DNA of 64,000 bases from Orbaceae bacterium lpD04 (GTDB lineage Bacteria > Pseudomonadota > Gammaproteobacteria > Enterobacterales > Orbaceae). The position numbers were made by a program, and so were the translations under genes. Position 1 is the first letter of the stretch, and every line of letters begins with the position of its first letter. The stretch is from assembly GCA_036251935.1 (NCBI GenBank), contig CP133967.1, positions 2,117,488 through 2,181,487 on the forward strand. Reading direction: 5' to 3'. Positions 13,072 to 25,497 of this stretch are shown one piece after another. Below the pieces are notes generated by a model. That model was given only the letters and a program-made list of their open reading frames with translations. It did no database searches and was not told where the DNA came from.

Positions 13072-15090
13072 TCACTCTCCTTTTGCTTTTGCCAGCTGCG
13101 CTTTGATCATTGCTAAACGATTTTTACCCTGCTCTAATCGCTGCTCTGACGTCTGCTGCTTTTTAACATGCCAATTAAGATCATCTTGCGGTAATTCAAA
13201 TAAAAATCGACTTGGCTCTAAATAGCTAACATCACCATATTGCTTACGCTCAGTACTGTAAGAAAATGTTAGTTGCTGCTGAGCTCGAGTAATACCAACA
13301 TAAGCAAGTCGCCTTTCTTCTTCAATATTATCTTCATCAATACTTGCTTGATGAGGTAATAGCCCCTCAGCCATGCCAATGAGATAAACATAAGGAAACT
13401 CAAGTCCTTTTGAAGCGTGTAACGTCATTAACTGTACTTCATCTTGCTCATCTTCACTTTCATTGCGCTCAAGCATATCTCGTAAGGTAAAGCGCATAAC
13501 AGCTTGTTCTAAGGTAACGGCCTCATCGATATCATCACCTTTCATCATTTCATCAAGCCAGTTCATTAACTGCTCAACATTTTTCATTCTCATTTGCGCA
13601 GCAGTTGGCGATGGCGATGTTTCATATAACCAACTTTGATAATCAATGCCATGGAGTAATTCGTAAACCGCTGCCATGGGTTCTTTTTCAGCATCATCAA
13701 ATAGTTGCTTAAACCAATAAATAAATTTTTGTAATGACTCAAATCGTTTAGGCGGTAAAATTTCAGTTAACTCAGCATCAAATGCCGCTTTAAATAAGCT
13801 CAATGATTTCTTCTCGGCTAATTGCCCCAATTTTTGCAATGTCGCAGGGCCAATTTCTCGTTTTGGGGTATTAATAATACGAATAAAGGCATTATCATCG
13901 TCAAGATTAACCAATAATCGCAAATAAGCCATAATATCCTTAATTTCAATACGGGAGAAAAATGAAGTACTACCCGAAATTTTATAAGGTACCCGATTTT
14001 GCATTAACATTTTCTCGAATAATCGAGATTGATGATTACCGCGGTACAAAATCGCATAATCACCATAACGGCTATTATTAGCAAAGCGATGACCAATTAA
14101 ATCATTAATTACTTTTTCAGCTTCATCTTCTTCATTATTGGCAGATATAACATTTAAATATTCACCATAACCTAACTCGGAATGAAGTGTTTTAGTAAAA
14201 ATATGCGGATTATTTTCAATTAAAATATTAGCAGCTTTCAAAATTCGCCCAGATGAGCGGTAATTTTGCTCTAGCTTTATCACATTAAGATTTTGAAAAT
14301 CCTCACTGAGTAAAACCAAATTTTGAGGCCTCGCCCCTCGCCAAGAATAAATAGATTGATCATCATCACCAACAACGGTAAATTTAGCCTTATACCCTAC
14401 TAATAATTTAATCAGTTCGTATTGACTTGTATTCGTATCTTGATACTCATCGACTAACAAATAACGAACTCGATTTTGCCATTTATCTCGCACTTCTTCA
14501 TTGCGCTGTAATAACAGCGTTGGCAACAAAATAAGATCATCAAAATCTAAAATACCACAGGCTTTTTGTTGCTCTTCATATAGCTGATAACAATGAGCAA
14601 ATAATTGTTCTTTTTTACCTTGAGCTTTTGCCATCGCAATGGTTGCATCAACAAGGTCATTTTTCCAATTAGAGATCTTACTACGTAACTGGTTTATCAA
14701 ATCTTTATCACCATCAAACCACTGCTCGGTTAACTCTTTTAATAAAGAAAACTGATCTTGATCATCGAATAATGAAAAATTACTTTTTATTCCTAATTGC
14801 TTATATTCTTTGCGGATAATATCCAAACCAAGGGTATGAAAAGTGGAAATTTTTAATCCCCGCGTTTCTTTTCGACCAAGTGTTTGTGAGATACGCTCCT
14901 TCATTTCACGTGCTGCTTTGTTGGTGAAAGTTACCGCAAAAATATGCTTAGGCTGATAACCTTTCACTTGAATAAGATAGGCAATTTTATTGATAATAAC
15001 GCGAGTTTTACCCGACCCCGCACCAGCTAAAACTAAGCAAGGACCTGATACATATTCGACAGCTTGTTGTTGACTTGAATTTAAACGCAC
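13072..15090 (-). CDS. rep: ATP-dependent DNA helicase Rep
   Basis: UvrD/Rep superfamily 1A helicase that helps replication forks past protein blocks. Seen: Walker [18 protein letters not shown] (~20), motif Ia [17 protein letters not shown] box [10 protein letters not shown] (~215), [13 protein letters not shown] (motif III), [11 protein letters not shown] (IV), and near the C-terminus the motifs [20 protein letters not shown] and [13 protein letters not shown]. Rep is favoured over UvrD by the N-terminus, which matches [18 protein letters not shown] if translation begins at GTG 15090. An in-frame TTG at 15102 would add four residues. Length from GTG is ~672, as in E. coli Rep. Confidence 0.93.
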   Translation of the reverse strand: MRLNSSQQQAVEYVSGPCLVLAGAGSGKTRVIINKIAYLIQVKGYQPKHIFAVTFTNKAAREMKERISQTLGRKETRGLKISTFHTLGLDIIRKEYKQLGIKSNFSLFDDQDQFSLLKELTEQWFDGDKDLINQLRSKISNWKNDLVDATIAMAKAQGKKEQLFAHCYQLYEEQQKACGILDFDDLILLPTLLLQRNEEVRDKWQNRVRYLLVDEYQDTNTSQYELIKLLVGYKAKFTVVGDDDQSIYSWRGARPQNLVLLSEDFQNLNVIKLEQNYRSSGRILKAANILIENNPHIFTKTLHSELGYGEYLNVISANNEEDEAEKVINDLIGHRFANNSRYGDYAILYRGNHQSRLFEKMLMQNRVPYKISGSTSFFSRIEIKDIMAYLRLLVNLDDDNAFIRIINTPKREIGPATLQKLGQLAEKKSLSLFKAAFDAELTEILPPKRFESLQKFIYWFKQLFDDAEKEPMAAVYELLHGIDYQSWLYETSPSPTAAQMRMKNVEQLMNWLDEMMKGDDIDEAVTLEQAVMRFTLRDMLERNESEDEQDEVQLMTLHASKGLEFPYVYLIGMAEGLLPHQASIDEDNIEEERRLAYVGITRAQQQLTFSYSTERKQYGDVSYLEPSRFLFELPQDDLNWHVKKQQTSEQRLEQGKNRLAMIKAQLAKAKGE

Positions 15091-16495
<1,405 letters not shown>

Positions 16496-16514
16496 TTGAT
16501 TTAACTCTCAATAT

Positions 16515-16545
16515 AAAAGCGGCTATTTTAGCCGCTTTTTTTATT
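16515..16545 (+). terminator. Rho-independent terminator after gapA
   Basis: An 11-bp stem AAAAGCGGCTA / TAGCCGCTTTT with a 3-nt loop and a following T-tract, 20 bp after the gapA stop. It also lies just beyond the ulaE stop on the other strand and may serve both convergent operons. Confidence 0.9.
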
Positions 16546-16568
16546 TAAAAATAGGTATACTATTAATT

Positions 16569-17447
16569 TTATTCAGTAAATAACGGTAACCCTGCGGCAA
16601 CACTTATCTGCTGTAAATATCTTTTTGCCGTTCTAATATCATCTTTCCAGTTATTATCTTTCGCCCACATTTCAATGACTAACGGCGCCGTATAATCCAT
16701 CATTTTAAGGGTTTGAAAAATAGCAGAAAAATCAACTTCACCCTCTCCGATAACCAAATCTCTAAATTGACCGGCATAATTCGCCTTAACTTTATAGGTA
16801 TCTTTTAAATGAATTTGTACGATATGATCACGACTTAACATTAATTCCGTACAAGTATCGTAATTCCAAGCAGTTATATTACCAACGTCAGGATATGCCA
16901 TAAAATAAGGTGAACTTACTTCCCTTTTTAAAATTTCAAATTTACTTAATGCATTAAGATAAGGTGTATCCATAATTTCAACCGCAAGCATAACGCCGGC
17001 TTTTTCAGCTTGCTTAGCTGCCCACTGCATTCCTTGAATAAAGCGCTCATGAGTTTGCAAATTTGCCGTTTCATAATAGACATCATACCCCGCTAATTGA
17101 ATAACCCTAACACCCAATTTATAAGCGAGCGTGATGGCTTTATTCATAATAATTTGTGCCTGCTGACGGATATTTGCATCAGCAGAACCAAATGGATATT
17201 TACGGTGAGCACTTAAACACATTGAATGTAAAGGAACTTGAGACTCTTCACACAAGCGTCTTAGTGCATAAATTTCATTATCCGACCAATCAAGTCTTGC
17301 TCTGCGCTGCTCTGATTCATCAATTGAAATCTCAATAAAATCGAATTTTAGCTCAGATGCCTCACGTAATTTTTCTTGCCACGATAGCTCATTGGGTAAC
17401 GCTTTCTCATAAAGTCCAATACGGTTTTGCTGTTTTATCTGATACAT
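16569..17447 (-). CDS. ulaE: L-ribulose-5-phosphate (L-xylulose-5-phosphate) 3-epimerase
   Basis: A 292-residue TIM-barrel sugar phosphate epimerase of the UlaE/SgbU family. Typical segments are IGLYEKALP near the start, FDFIEISIDESEQRRARLDW (~37-55), the SMCLSAHRKYPFGS block (~84-97), VIQLAGYDVYYE (~130) and the C-terminal LVIEMWAKD. It converts L-xylulose 5-phosphate to L-ribulose 5-phosphate in the ascorbate pathway. It is the last gene of the ulaAB-C-F-D-E operon, 69 bp after ulaD. The paralogue SgbU is possible by sequence alone, but the operon settles it. Confidence 0.93.
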   Translation of the reverse strand: MYQIKQQNRIGLYEKALPNELSWQEKLREASELKFDFIEISIDESEQRRARLDWSDNEIYALRRLCEESQVPLHSMCLSAHRKYPFGSADANIRQQAQIIMNKAITLAYKLGVRVIQLAGYDVYYETANLQTHERFIQGMQWAAKQAEKAGVMLAVEIMDTPYLNALSKFEILKREVSSPYFMAYPDVGNITAWNYDTCTELMLSRDHIVQIHLKDTYKVKANYAGQFRDLVIGEGEVDFSAIFQTLKMMDYTAPLVIEMWAKDNNWKDDIRTAKRYLQQISVAAGLPLFTE

Positions 17448-17516
17448 ATCAAAGCCTAATTATTATTGAGGATGAAAAAATGCAGCCGAGGAAAAATCGG
17501 CTGCTGTATTTAAACA

Positions 17517-18161
17517 TTACCAGTATTTGGCAATTTGATCGCGCAGCGCTTTAGCGGTTGCTTGGCCATTTTCATTAGCAAGTGCACGTCCGGCAATAAA
17601 TGCTTTCGTTTTAATGCCAGCAAAGAGGTGAATATCTTCTGGAACGATCCCACCGGTGATTGATAGTTCAAGACCTAAATCAGAAAGTTGGCGCATTTTA
17701 ACTAAATCATCATCTCCCCAACCGATCCCGGCTAATTCAGCATCACGAGAGCGATGATAAATAGCTTGTTTAATACCTAGCTTGCGCCAAGCTTTAGCAT
17801 CATCTAGCGTCCAGTGACCATATAATTCGATTTGGATCTCACCGTTATATTCATCAGCTATTTTTTTACATGCCTCAATAGTCGCGATATGAGCCGCGGC
17901 TGAAACAGTTAACCAATTGGCGCCAGCAGAAAAAGCCATCTTAGCCAGTATCGCGCCCCCATCGGTAGTTTTTAAATCACAAACTAAAATATGACTTGGA
18001 TGACGCTGACGAAGTACTTTTACCCCCTCAATACCAGCACCAAAAGCGAGAATTGTTCCAACTTCGATAATATCAACATACCCAGCAACATTATTGGCAA
18101 CATCTAAAGCGCTAGGTAACGCAGTTTGATCTAGTGCGATTTGTAATTTAGGTTTTGTCAT
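17517..18161 (-). CDS. ulaD: 3-keto-L-gulonate-6-phosphate decarboxylase
   Basis: A 214-residue member of the orotidine monophosphate decarboxylase suprafamily. The N-terminus PKLQIALDQTALPSALDVA and the active-site motif DLKTTDGGAILAKMAF (the DxKxxD signature) are clear, as are the phosphate-binding SITGGIVPEDI and FIAGRAL near the C-terminus. It decarboxylates 3-keto-L-gulonate 6-phosphate to L-xylulose 5-phosphate. It begins 9 bp after the ulaF stop. Confidence 0.94.
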   Translation of the reverse strand: MTKPKLQIALDQTALPSALDVANNVAGYVDIIEVGTILAFGAGIEGVKVLRQRHPSHILVCDLKTTDGGAILAKMAFSAGANWLTVSAAAHIATIEACKKIADEYNGEIQIELYGHWTLDDAKAWRKLGIKQAIYHRSRDAELAGIGWGDDDLVKMRQLSDLGLELSITGGIVPEDIHLFAGIKTKAFIAGRALANENGQATAKALRDQIAKYW

Positions 18162-18170
18162 TTTACTCTC

Positions 18171-18872
18171 CTATAATATTTTATTTTGGCCATAATAAGC
18201 ATTCTCGCCATGTTTACGAAAGTAATGCTTATCAGATAATGTTTGTTGAATTTTAATCGAATGGTTAAGCTGCCGCGTTTCAAGTGCCATCATCGAGATC
18301 TCCTCTAACACAACGGCATTATGCACCGCATCTAGCGCGTTTTTCCCCCAACAAAAAGGCGCATGCCCAGCAATTATCGCACCAGGCATCGCAATTGGAT
18401 CAAGGTGACGCTGAGTAAATTCACTGACCACAACTAAGCCCGTATTTTTTTCATAGTCAGTGCTAATTTCTTGTTCAGTTAATCTGCGAGTACACGGAAT
18501 ATCGCCGTAGAAATAATCCGCATGGGTAGTCCCTAAAGCAGGAATATCCATTTGAGCTTGTGCCCAAATTGTTGCATAACGCGAATGGGTATGTACAATG
18601 CCACCAATATTAGTAAACGCTTTATATAACTCAATATGAGTAGGTGTATCACTTGAAGGATTAAGTTTTCCTTCAACAATATTGCCATCTAAATCTAATA
18701 CGACGATATCATCTTCACACATCACATCATAATCAACGCCAGATGGCTTAATGGCTATCACACCTAACTGCCGATCTATTTGAGAAACATTCCCCCATGT
18801 AAACGTAACTAAACCATATTTAGGTAATGCTAAATTTGCTTGCAAGACAATCTGTTTCAACTTTTGATACAT
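18171..18872 (-). CDS. ulaF: L-ribulose-5-phosphate 4-epimerase
   Basis: A 233-residue class II aldolase-like epimerase that turns L-ribulose 5-phosphate into D-xylulose 5-phosphate, feeding the pentose phosphate pathway. Seen: [11 protein letters not shown] (~25-35), [10 protein letters not shown] (~42-51), [14 protein letters not shown] (~73-86), the metal-binding [13 protein letters not shown] (two His, ~95-97), and a third histidine in [12 protein letters not shown] (~170). Paralogues AraD and SgbE share these motifs, so the symbol rests on the operon. It sits 12 bp after ulaC. Confidence 0.92.
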   Translation of the reverse strand: MYQKLKQIVLQANLALPKYGLVTFTWGNVSQIDRQLGVIAIKPSGVDYDVMCEDDIVVLDLDGNIVEGKLNPSSDTPTHIELYKAFTNIGGIVHTHSRYATIWAQAQMDIPALGTTHADYFYGDIPCTRRLTEQEISTDYEKNTGLVVVSEFTQRHLDPIAMPGAIIAGHAPFCWGKNALDAVHNAVVLEEISMMALETRQLNHSIKIQQTLSDKHYFRKHGENAYYGQNKIL

Positions 18873-18884
18873 AATGACTCCTCA

Positions 18885-19352
18885 TTAATTTAATGCATTA
18901 TCAATCGCTTTATAAACATCATCATCGGTGCGACATTGCCTTAATGGCTCTAAATTAATGCCACTCTCGCAATTTTCATCCTCTAGAATTTGTATTACTT
19001 CTGTTAAACCAGCCATATGTTCATCTGAAGTGCTACCAGCTAACGTCACTAATACATCAACAGGCTCTTCTTCCCCATCAAAATAGATTGGTTTTTTCAA
19101 GGTAACAAGCGCAAATGCCGTTCGATGAACCCCATCTTCTGGCCTTGCATGAGGCATAGCAAAATTAGGAGCAATAAGAATATACGGTCCATATTTCTCA
19201 ACGCCGCTAATAATTGCATCATAATAATTAGAATTAACCGCGCCCGATGCGATCAACATATCGGTACCAATCTTAATTGCGGCGCGCCAATCGTTTGCTT
19301 CGGCTTGTAGTTTTATTGATCTGTTTTCAATTAATGATTGTTTTAATGCCAT
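18885..19352 (-). CDS. ulaC: PTS ascorbate-specific EIIA component
   Basis: A 155-residue EIIA of the mannitol/fructose-like (EIIA-2) fold. The phosphorylated histidine is in NFAMPHARPEDG (~67). It receives phosphate from HPr and passes it to the EIIB cysteine of the fused UlaAB upstream. Hydrophilic and cytoplasmic. It begins 37 bp downstream of ulaAB and is in the same transcription unit. Confidence 0.92.
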   Translation of the reverse strand: MALKQSLIENRSIKLQAEANDWRAAIKIGTDMLIASGAVNSNYYDAIISGVEKYGPYILIAPNFAMPHARPEDGVHRTAFALVTLKKPIYFDGEEEPVDVLVTLAGSTSDEHMAGLTEVIQILEDENCESGINLEPLRQCRTDDDVYKAIDNALN

Positions 19353-19389
19353 AATCTTTCACCTTTATAGATTTAAATTATTGATAAGC

Positions 19390-21153
19390 TTAATCTTGAA
19401 TTTTATTTATTAAATCAATTAGTTCATCACCAAACGTTGCCGGATTAAGCATATTTTGTACACCTAAAGCGTATTGCCCCTCACCTACTGTGATTTCATG
19501 AATTAAGTGCTTAGAGCAAACAATAATATCGATACTTGGCAGCTTTGATTTATAATCAGTGACAGCACATGAATCCATTACATTTTTGATCCCTTTCTTA
19601 TCAAGGTAAGAGGCTATTTTCATTTTCATCATCATTGATGAGCCTTGACCACTGCCACATACAGCTAAGATCCTAACCGGTCTTCGATCTTCACTTACTA
19701 TTTGTGCTTCTTGTAGATTTTTAACGATCAAAGGATCACTATCTTCGTCAGATAAATTGCGCTCTGAGCTATTGGTTGTAAGCTTTTGAGCCGCTTCTTC
19801 TAATCGAAGTTTTTTAGCGGCAAAGAACATATAAACCATCGCTAAGGCGATTAAGACATAGATAAATAAATGAGAGAAAGATAAGCCTTGTAAAATTGGC
19901 GGGAATAAAATTGCCCAGTCAGCCATACCCATCCAAGCATCAATTGGCGTACCATTTTGTAAAAATATATAAAGTGCCCAAGCTGAGCCAAATACTTCAA
20001 TTATGCCCATAACAAAACAGATTTTCATCACTGCTTTCCAACCGCCAAAGTGATTGGCAAATACGCCAATAGTTGCGTTAGAAAAGAACATCGGCACAAA
20101 ACCAGGAATAATCATGATTGGAAATTTAAATAGCAGTAACAGTGCTATTGCAACAAACTGTCCTAAAGCACCCCACATAAAGCCAAAGACAACCGCATTA
20201 GGTGAAAAAGCATAAATAGCCGCACAATCAATTGCTAATACAGCATTAGGAATAAGTTTTTCAGAGATCCCTTTAAACGCTTCTGAAAGCTCGGCAACAA
20301 ACATTCTTACCCCAACAATAATAATTTGAATTGCCACCGCAAATTTTAATCCGGTTTCAAAGATGTATAAACTCCAATGAGTATTTGGGCCTGCCATCGC
20401 TTGCACATTATCAATACCAAAAGAGAGTAAAATAATTCCAAAGAATATCGTCATGATAATTGCGGTAGCTGCAATACTATCGTTAAAAATATGTAGCCAT
20501 TTGGGTAATTTTAATGAATCAACTGAGTCCTCTTTTTTACCCAATTTGGGTGCGACTTTATAAGCAATCCATGATGCAAGTTGCTGCTGATGACCAATCG
20601 AAAAACCAGCGCCACCGGTAACGGCTTCTGTTGGTTTAAACATCATATTGCAGAAAATACTCCAATATAACGCGATAATTATTGCAGAGTAGATGATGGT
20701 TTCCCACATACTAAAACCGAACATAAAATAGAATAATGCGATCAGCCCGACCTGTTGAAACATAATATGGCCAGTAAGCATGATGGTTCTAATACCAGTA
20801 AATCGCCGAAAAATAACTAATAGAATATTGATTGCAAGCGCTAACAGAACCGCGTAGCCAACCCACGAATAGCTGTCTTTCATTGCATTTTCAACGGCGA
20901 CCATTGATGCATAAGTATCGATAATTGAACCGTTGATACCATGATATTGAGATAATTTTTCAATCACAGGCTTAAATGTAGAGACCAAAACACTAGAGCC
21001 CACTTGCAGTAACATAAAACCGACGATCGTTTTGATAGTACCTTTAAGGACTGTTGTGAAATCTTTCCTTAATAAACAATATCCTAATAGCGTAACAATA
21101 CCCAAAAGAAAAGGCGGTTTATTCAATAATTGTATAAAAAAATTGCTTTCCAT
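19390..21153 (-). CDS. ulaA: PTS ascorbate transporter, fused EIIC-EIIB
   Basis: A 587-residue protein that joins two functions usually encoded by ulaA and ulaB. Residues ~1-460 are the UlaA-type EIIC membrane domain (about 11 spans; [13 protein letters not shown] and [12 protein letters not shown] are recognisable). After a hydrophilic linker (~465-495, [13 protein letters not shown]), residues ~497-587 form an EIIB domain with the phosphocysteine in [17 protein letters not shown]. It imports L-ascorbate as the 6-phosphate. The fusion ensures 1:1 stoichiometry; C-terminal EIIB is intact, so this is not a degraded gene. It is first in the operon, downstream of operator 1. Confidence 0.93.
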   Translation of the reverse strand: MESNFFIQLLNKPPFLLGIVTLLGYCLLRKDFTTVLKGTIKTIVGFMLLQVGSSVLVSTFKPVIEKLSQYHGINGSIIDTYASMVAVENAMKDSYSWVGYAVLLALAINILLVIFRRFTGIRTIMLTGHIMFQQVGLIALFYFMFGFSMWETIIYSAIIIALYWSIFCNMMFKPTEAVTGGAGFSIGHQQQLASWIAYKVAPKLGKKEDSVDSLKLPKWLHIFNDSIAATAIIMTIFFGIILLSFGIDNVQAMAGPNTHWSLYIFETGLKFAVAIQIIIVGVRMFVAELSEAFKGISEKLIPNAVLAIDCAAIYAFSPNAVVFGFMWGALGQFVAIALLLLFKFPIMIIPGFVPMFFSNATIGVFANHFGGWKAVMKICFVMGIIEVFGSAWALYIFLQNGTPIDAWMGMADWAILFPPILQGLSFSHLFIYVLIALAMVYMFFAAKKLRLEEAAQKLTTNSSERNLSDEDSDPLIVKNLQEAQIVSEDRRPVRILAVCGSGQGSSMMMKMKIASYLDKKGIKNVMDSCAVTDYKSKLPSIDIIVCSKHLIHEITVGEGQYALGVQNMLNPATFGDELIDLINKIQD

Positions 21154-21252
21154 AGTGCCCTCAACGCTGTTATTAAAATATTCAATTAATAATCAATCTA
21201 GTAAACTGACTAAGTTGACATTTATTTTTATCTAGCTGAATTTGACTTATCC

Positions 21253-21282
21253 AGTATGCACTAATCATAAAAAATCACTCAA
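21253..21282 (-). promoter_or_regulatory. Candidate ulaAB-CFDE promoter
   Basis: On the minus strand, TTGAGT (21282-21277) and CATACT (21258-21253) are separated by 18 bp, each matching 4 of 6 consensus bases. The -35 element lies in the centre of operator 1, so repressor binding would block it. The inferred start (~21246) puts the CRP-like site at about -61.5. Confidence 0.5.
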
Positions 21283-21297
21283 TGATTATTTATGATT
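21263..21297. promoter_or_regulatory. Operator 1, candidate UlaR binding site
   Basis: A 35-bp imperfect palindrome: 17-bp arms starting AATCATAAA and ending TTTATGATT around one central base, with 15 of 17 arm positions symmetric. The same sequence recurs at 21459-21493 with 31 of 35 identical bases. Duplication on both sides of a divergent ula region points to the UlaR (DeoR-type) repressor. Confidence 0.7.
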
Positions 21298-21299
21298 TA

Positions 21300-21315
21300 T
21301 TTGAAGTTGATCACT
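21300..21315. promoter_or_regulatory. Candidate CRP (cAMP receptor protein) site
   Basis: TTTGA-N6-TCACT resembles the CRP consensus TGTGA-N6-TCACA with one mismatch per half. It sits between the two ula operators and about 61.5 bp upstream of the inferred ulaAB start, a standard class I activating position. Catabolite control of ula genes is known in E. coli; here it is inferred. Confidence 0.45.
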
Positions 21316-21432
21316 ATTCTTTTTATAACGATTCGTAACTCTATAAAATATTACAAGTTATCAATTTAAATGTGGAAATAAATAAAAATATTGTTTTTAA
21401 TTAATTGGTTAACATTATTAAATAACAATCTA

Positions 21433-21461
21433 TTGACAATAATTAAAATGAAAATTAGAAT
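21433..21461 (+). promoter_or_regulatory. Promoter of ulaR-ulaG
   Basis: A perfect -35 (TTGACA, 21433-21438), a 17-bp spacer and -10 TAGAAT (21456-21461). Operator 2 begins within the -10 element, so UlaR should repress its own gene and ulaG. Confidence 0.75.
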
Positions 21462-21493
21462 CATAAAAAATCACGTAATGATTAAATATGATT
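21459..21493. promoter_or_regulatory. Operator 2, candidate UlaR binding site
   Basis: Second copy of the 35-bp element (AATCATAAAAAATCAC...TATGATT), 31 of 35 bases identical to operator 1. It overlaps the -10 box and ends 20 bp before the ulaR ATG, the layout expected for autorepression. Confidence 0.7.
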
Positions 21494-21513
21494 TTTATCA
21501 TAAAGGAATCATC

Positions 21514-22275
21514 ATGAACGAAATAACGCGCCATAATGAAATTGTTGCCCTAGTGAAAGCTAAAGGCATGGTTAAAGTTACAGAACTTATTGAACTTTTT
21601 GACATTTCACCAGCGACAGCAAGGCGAGATATCACAAAGCTTGATCAAGAGGGACGGGTCAAAAAAGTACGTAACGGTATTGTTAAAATCGAAGAAAAAA
21701 AAGTAGCTTGGGAGCCGCTTGATACAACCAATACCGATAATTACCATGAAAAAGCGAGAATTGCCTTACGCGCAGCCAAAATATGTAATGATGGTGAAAG
21801 TGTCGTTATTAACTGTGGGTCCACCGCATTTTTATTAGGTAGAGAATTATGTGGTAAAGATTTATCGATCATCACTAATTATTTTCCGTTAGCGAGTTAT
21901 TTAATCGAAAACGATCATGAGAATGTCATTATTATGGGTGGACTCTACAATAAAACACAAAATATCATCCTTAATCCCATCATTGATATGAGCAATTCTT
22001 ATGCTGGTAAATGGATGTTTACCAGTGGAAAAGCCCTTACTCCTGCGGGTTTATATAAAACTGAAATATTGACCGCCGTTTCAGAACAACAAATTTTGGA
22101 AAAAATTGAAAAACTAGTAGTAGTCGTTGATAGTTCTAAAATTAGTACCAAAGTTGATTCAGGCATGCTGTTTTGCCGGGCAAGCAAAATCGATATTTTA
22201 ATTACAGGTAAACAGGCGAATAAAGATGTTATTGCCGCCATTAAAGAGCAAGGTGTTGAAGTTATCTTAGTTTAA
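21514..22275 (+). CDS. ulaR: Ascorbate utilisation repressor UlaR (DeoR family)
   Basis: A DeoR-family repressor, 253 residues from the ATG at 21514. It is preceded by AAAGGA at 7 bp; the longer frame from 21391 crosses the promoter and operator and is rejected. The N-terminal winged helix-turn-helix is clear ([20 protein letters not shown], then [19 protein letters not shown], ~28-46). The sugar-phosphate sensing C-domain follows ([19 protein letters not shown]). UlaR binds L-ascorbate 6-phosphate as inducer in E. coli. It is divergent from the ula operon and directly followed by ulaG. Confidence 0.93.
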   Translation: MNEITRHNEIVALVKAKGMVKVTELIELFDISPATARRDITKLDQEGRVKKVRNGIVKIEEKKVAWEPLDTTNTDNYHEKARIALRAAKICNDGESVVINCGSTAFLLGRELCGKDLSIITNYFPLASYLIENDHENVIIMGGLYNKTQNIILNPIIDMSNSYAGKWMFTSGKALTPAGLYKTEILTAVSEQQILEKIEKLVVVVDSSKISTKVDSGMLFCRASKIDILITGKQANKDVIAAIKEQGVEVILV

Positions 22276-22298
22276 TAAACAATAAAAGGGATACGATA

Positions 22299-23366
22299 AT
22301 GAGTAAAGTAAATGAAATTACCCGTGAATCATGGATTTTAAGTACTTTCCCAGAATGGGGCACATGGCTAAATGAAGAAATAGAGGCAACAGAAGTTAAA
22401 CCAAATACTTTTAGTATGTGGTGGTTAGGATGTACTGGGATCTGGTTAAAATCAGCAGGCAATACCAATATTTCGGTCGATTTTTGGTGTGGTACTGGAA
22501 AAAAAACCCATGCCAATCCGTTAATGAACAAGCAACATCAAATGATGCGCATGGGCGGCGTAAGAGCATTACAGCCTAATTTAAGAACCAGCCCTTTTGT
22601 ACTAGATCCCTTTGCCATTAAAGACGTAGATGCCATTATGGCAACTCACGATCATGCCGATCATATTGATGTTAACGTTGCAGCAGCAGTTATACAAAAT
22701 TGCAGTGAAAAAGTTAAATTTATTGGCCCAAAAGCTTGCGTAGATCTATGGCAAAGCTGGGGAGTTCCTGCAAATCGTTGTATTGTTGCCAAAGTAGGTG
22801 AAACAATTGAAGTTGGCGATATAAAAATTAAAGTACTCGACTCTTTTGATAGAACATCACTCGTAACCTTACCAAAAGGTACCTCATCAACGGATAAAAG
22901 CATTTTAGATGGAATGGATGATAGAGCCGTAAACTACTTATTTGAAACAACGGGAGGATCGCTTTATCACTCTGGCGACTCACATTATTCTAACTACTAT
23001 GCAAAGCATGGCAATGACCATAAAATTGATGTTGCGCTACTATCTTATGGTGAAAATCCTCGTGGCGTTACTGATAAAATGACATCTGCTGATATTTTAC
23101 GAGCAGCAGAATCTCTTAATACAAAAGTTGTTATTCCATTCCATCATGATATTTGGGCAAATTTCCAAAGTGATCCTCGTGAAATAGAAGTACTATGGGA
23201 AATGAAAAAAGATCGCTTAGAATATGGCTTTAGCCCATTTTTCTGGCAAGTTGGTGGTAAATATACCTATCCAACTGATACACATAAAATGCATTATCAA
23301 CATTTTCGAGGCTTTAAAGATATCTTTACCGATGAGCCAGAGCTACCTTACCGTTCATTCCTATAA
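22299..23366 (+). CDS. ulaG: L-ascorbate-6-phosphate lactonase
   Basis: A 355-residue metallo-beta-lactamase-fold hydrolase that opens the lactone ring of L-ascorbate 6-phosphate to 3-keto-L-gulonate 6-phosphate. The metal site HDHADHID is at ~112, with further family features [15 protein letters not shown] (~38), [12 protein letters not shown] (~225) and [12 protein letters not shown] (~285). It lies 23 bp after ulaR with ribosome binding site AAAGGGATACGATA, so both are on one transcript. As in E. coli, the lactonase is transcribed apart from the transport operon, but here it is joined to the repressor gene. Confidence 0.95.
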   Translation: MSKVNEITRESWILSTFPEWGTWLNEEIEATEVKPNTFSMWWLGCTGIWLKSAGNTNISVDFWCGTGKKTHANPLMNKQHQMMRMGGVRALQPNLRTSPFVLDPFAIKDVDAIMATHDHADHIDVNVAAAVIQNCSEKVKFIGPKACVDLWQSWGVPANRCIVAKVGETIEVGDIKIKVLDSFDRTSLVTLPKGTSSTDKSILDGMDDRAVNYLFETTGGSLYHSGDSHYSNYYAKHGNDHKIDVALLSYGENPRGVTDKMTSADILRAAESLNTKVVIPFHHDIWANFQSDPREIEVLWEMKKDRLEYGFSPFFWQVGGKYTYPTDTHKMHYQHFRGFKDIFTDEPELPYRSFL

Positions 23367-23384
23367 ATTAACGCAATCTTTGTT

Positions 23385-23413
23385 AAAAAAGCGACTTAAA
23401 CCGTCGCTTTTTT
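23385..23413 (+). terminator. Rho-independent terminator after ulaG
   Basis: An 11-bp stem (AAAAAAGCGAC / GTCGCTTTTTT) with a 7-nt loop, 18 bp after the ulaG stop. Confidence 0.9.
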
Positions 23414-23585
23414 ATTAATTATCAATAAAAATTACATCAATAATATCAATTAATTAACTCATATTAACGTAATTGAATGATACAAATTTCACGATATGTT
23501 ATTACGCTATACTTGAAAACTCGCTTTTTATTCTTATATATCTAACTATGTTTAATTTAATTAGTAAACTTTGAGGTATTATTTA

Positions 23586-25460
23586 ATGAGTAAACAAGCA
23601 ACTGAAACGCGTGGATTTCAATCAGAAGTTAAACAACTTCTTCATTTAATGATTCACTCACTTTATTCCAATAAAGAAATATTTTTACGAGAATTAATAT
23701 CCAATGCATCTGATGCTGCTGATAAATTACGTTTTAAAGCATTAGAAAATCCAGATCTCTATGCTGGTGATGCTGAGCTAGGCGTTAAAATCTCTGTTGA
23801 TAAAGAAGCGGGTACATTAACTATTGCAGATAATGGTATTGGTATGACTCGCGATGAAGTGATTGATAACTTAGGTACAATTGCAAAATCAGGTACCAAA
23901 GCCTTTTTACAATCAATTGGTAGTGAGCAAGCTAAAGATAGCCAGCTTATTGGTCAATTTGGGGTTGGTTTCTACTCCTCTTTTATTGTTGCAGACAAAG
24001 TAACGGTTAGAACTCGAGCTGCTACTGCAAAATCAGATGAAGCCATTTTGTGGGAATCAACTGGTGAAGGTGAATACACTATCGCTGATGATAATAAAGA
24101 GACGCGCGGCACTGAAATTATCTTACATTTAAAAGATGATGATAAAGAATTTTTAGATGATTGGAAAGTTCGTTCAATTGTCAGTAAATATGCTGATCAT
24201 ATTTCCCTACCGGTTGAAATTCAAACGATCGATGAAGAAACTAAAGAAGCTAAATGGGAAAAAGTGAATAAAGCACAAGCGCTTTGGACACGCAGCCGTA
24301 GTGAAATTAATGATGATGAATATAAAGAGTTTTATAAACATATCTCACATGATTTTACCGATCCACTTAGCTGGAGCCACAACCGAGTTGAAGGTAAACA
24401 AGAATATACTAGTTTACTTTATATTCCGGCTAAAGCACCTTGGGATATGTGGAATCGCGATCATAAACACGGTTTAAAGCTTTATGTACAGCGTGTTTTC
24501 ATTATGGATGATGCAGAGCAATTTATGCCGAATTACTTACGTTTTGTAAAAGGCTTAATTGATTCTAACGATTTACCACTTAATGTATCGCGTGAAATTT
24601 TACAAGATAGCAAAGTAACACAAAATTTACGCAATGCCTGCACGAAACGCGTACTACAAATGCTAGAAAAACTGGCTAAAGATGATCACGAAAAATATCT
24701 ACAATTCTGGAGTGAATTTGGCTTAGTACTAAAAGAAGGTACTGGCGAAGATATAGCTAATCGTGAATCAATTGCCAAATTATTACGTTTTGCTTCAACT
24801 CACACTGATAGTGATGCACAATCAATCTCGTTAGACCAATACATTGAACGTATGCAAGAAGGTCAAGATAAGATCTATTATATTACTGCTGATAGTTATA
24901 ATGCGGCTAAAAATAGCCCTCACCTTGAGCTGTTCCGCAAAAAAGGAATTGAAGTCTTATTACTTTCTGATCGTATTGATGAATGGATGATGAGCAACTT
25001 AACTGAATTTGCGGGTAAATCATTCCAATCGATCAGTAAATCAGATGAATCAATTGAAAAATTAGCAGATCAAGAGACTGAAGAGCAAAAACAAGCAGAA
25101 AAAGAGCTAGAGCCATTTATTGAGCGAGTTAAGACTGTATTAGGTGATAAGGTTAAAGAAGTAAAATTAACCCATCGTTTAACTAGCACGCCGGCAATAG
25201 TCACGACAGCGGCTGATGAAATGACAACTCAGATGGCAAAATTATTTGCAGCGGCGGGACAAAAAGCGCCAGAAGTCAAATATACATTTGAACTTAATCC
25301 AGATCATCAGCTAGTTAAACTTGCTGCAAGTACAACTGATGAAGGCGAATTTGCTGACTGGGCTGAGTTACTACTTGACCAAGCATTACTTGCTGAAAAA
25401 GGCTCATTAGTTGATCCAAGCCAGTTTATTCAACGTATGAATAAATTATTAGTTAAATAA
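23586..25460 (+). CDS. htpG: Molecular chaperone HtpG (Hsp90)
   Basis: Bacterial Hsp90, 624 residues from the ATG at 23586, which has GAGG 9-10 bp upstream and begins [17 protein letters not shown] like its relatives. The GHKL ATPase domain shows [16 protein letters not shown] (~30-45), the [16 protein letters not shown] Bergerat motif (~85) and [17 protein letters not shown] (~120). The middle domain contains the catalytic [11 protein letters not shown] arginine loop (~335). The C-terminal dimerisation domain is complete. Single-gene unit with its own hairpin terminator. Confidence 0.97.
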   Translation: MSKQATETRGFQSEVKQLLHLMIHSLYSNKEIFLRELISNASDAADKLRFKALENPDLYAGDAELGVKISVDKEAGTLTIADNGIGMTRDEVIDNLGTIAKSGTKAFLQSIGSEQAKDSQLIGQFGVGFYSSFIVADKVTVRTRAATAKSDEAILWESTGEGEYTIADDNKETRGTEIILHLKDDDKEFLDDWKVRSIVSKYADHISLPVEIQTIDEETKEAKWEKVNKAQALWTRSRSEINDDEYKEFYKHISHDFTDPLSWSHNRVEGKQEYTSLLYIPAKAPWDMWNRDHKHGLKLYVQRVFIMDDAEQFMPNYLRFVKGLIDSNDLPLNVSREILQDSKVTQNLRNACTKRVLQMLEKLAKDDHEKYLQFWSEFGLVLKEGTGEDIANRESIAKLLRFASTHTDSDAQSISLDQYIERMQEGQDKIYYITADSYNAAKNSPHLELFRKKGIEVLLLSDRIDEWMMSNLTEFAGKSFQSISKSDESIEKLADQETEEQKQAEKELEPFIERVKTVLGDKVKEVKLTHRLTSTPAIVTTAADEMTTQMAKLFAAAGQKAPEVKYTFELNPDHQLVKLAASTTDEGEFADWAELLLDQALLAEKGSLVDPSQFIQRMNKLLVK

Positions 25461-25465
25461 TAAGC

Positions 25466-25497
25466 TAATGTACGGCATAGTGATATGCCGTACATTA
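25466..25497 (+). terminator. Hairpin after htpG
   Basis: A perfect inverted repeat of at least 12 bp (AATGTACGGCAT / ATGCCGTACATT) with a 6-nt loop, 6 bp after the htpG stop. The U-tract is poor (TATTAAATCT), so termination strength is uncertain. Confidence 0.6.

Noticed and set aside
21391-21513. N-terminal extension of ulaR by 41 residues
   Set aside because: It runs through the promoter and operator 2, and the ATG at 21514 has a good ribosome binding site and the family N-terminus.
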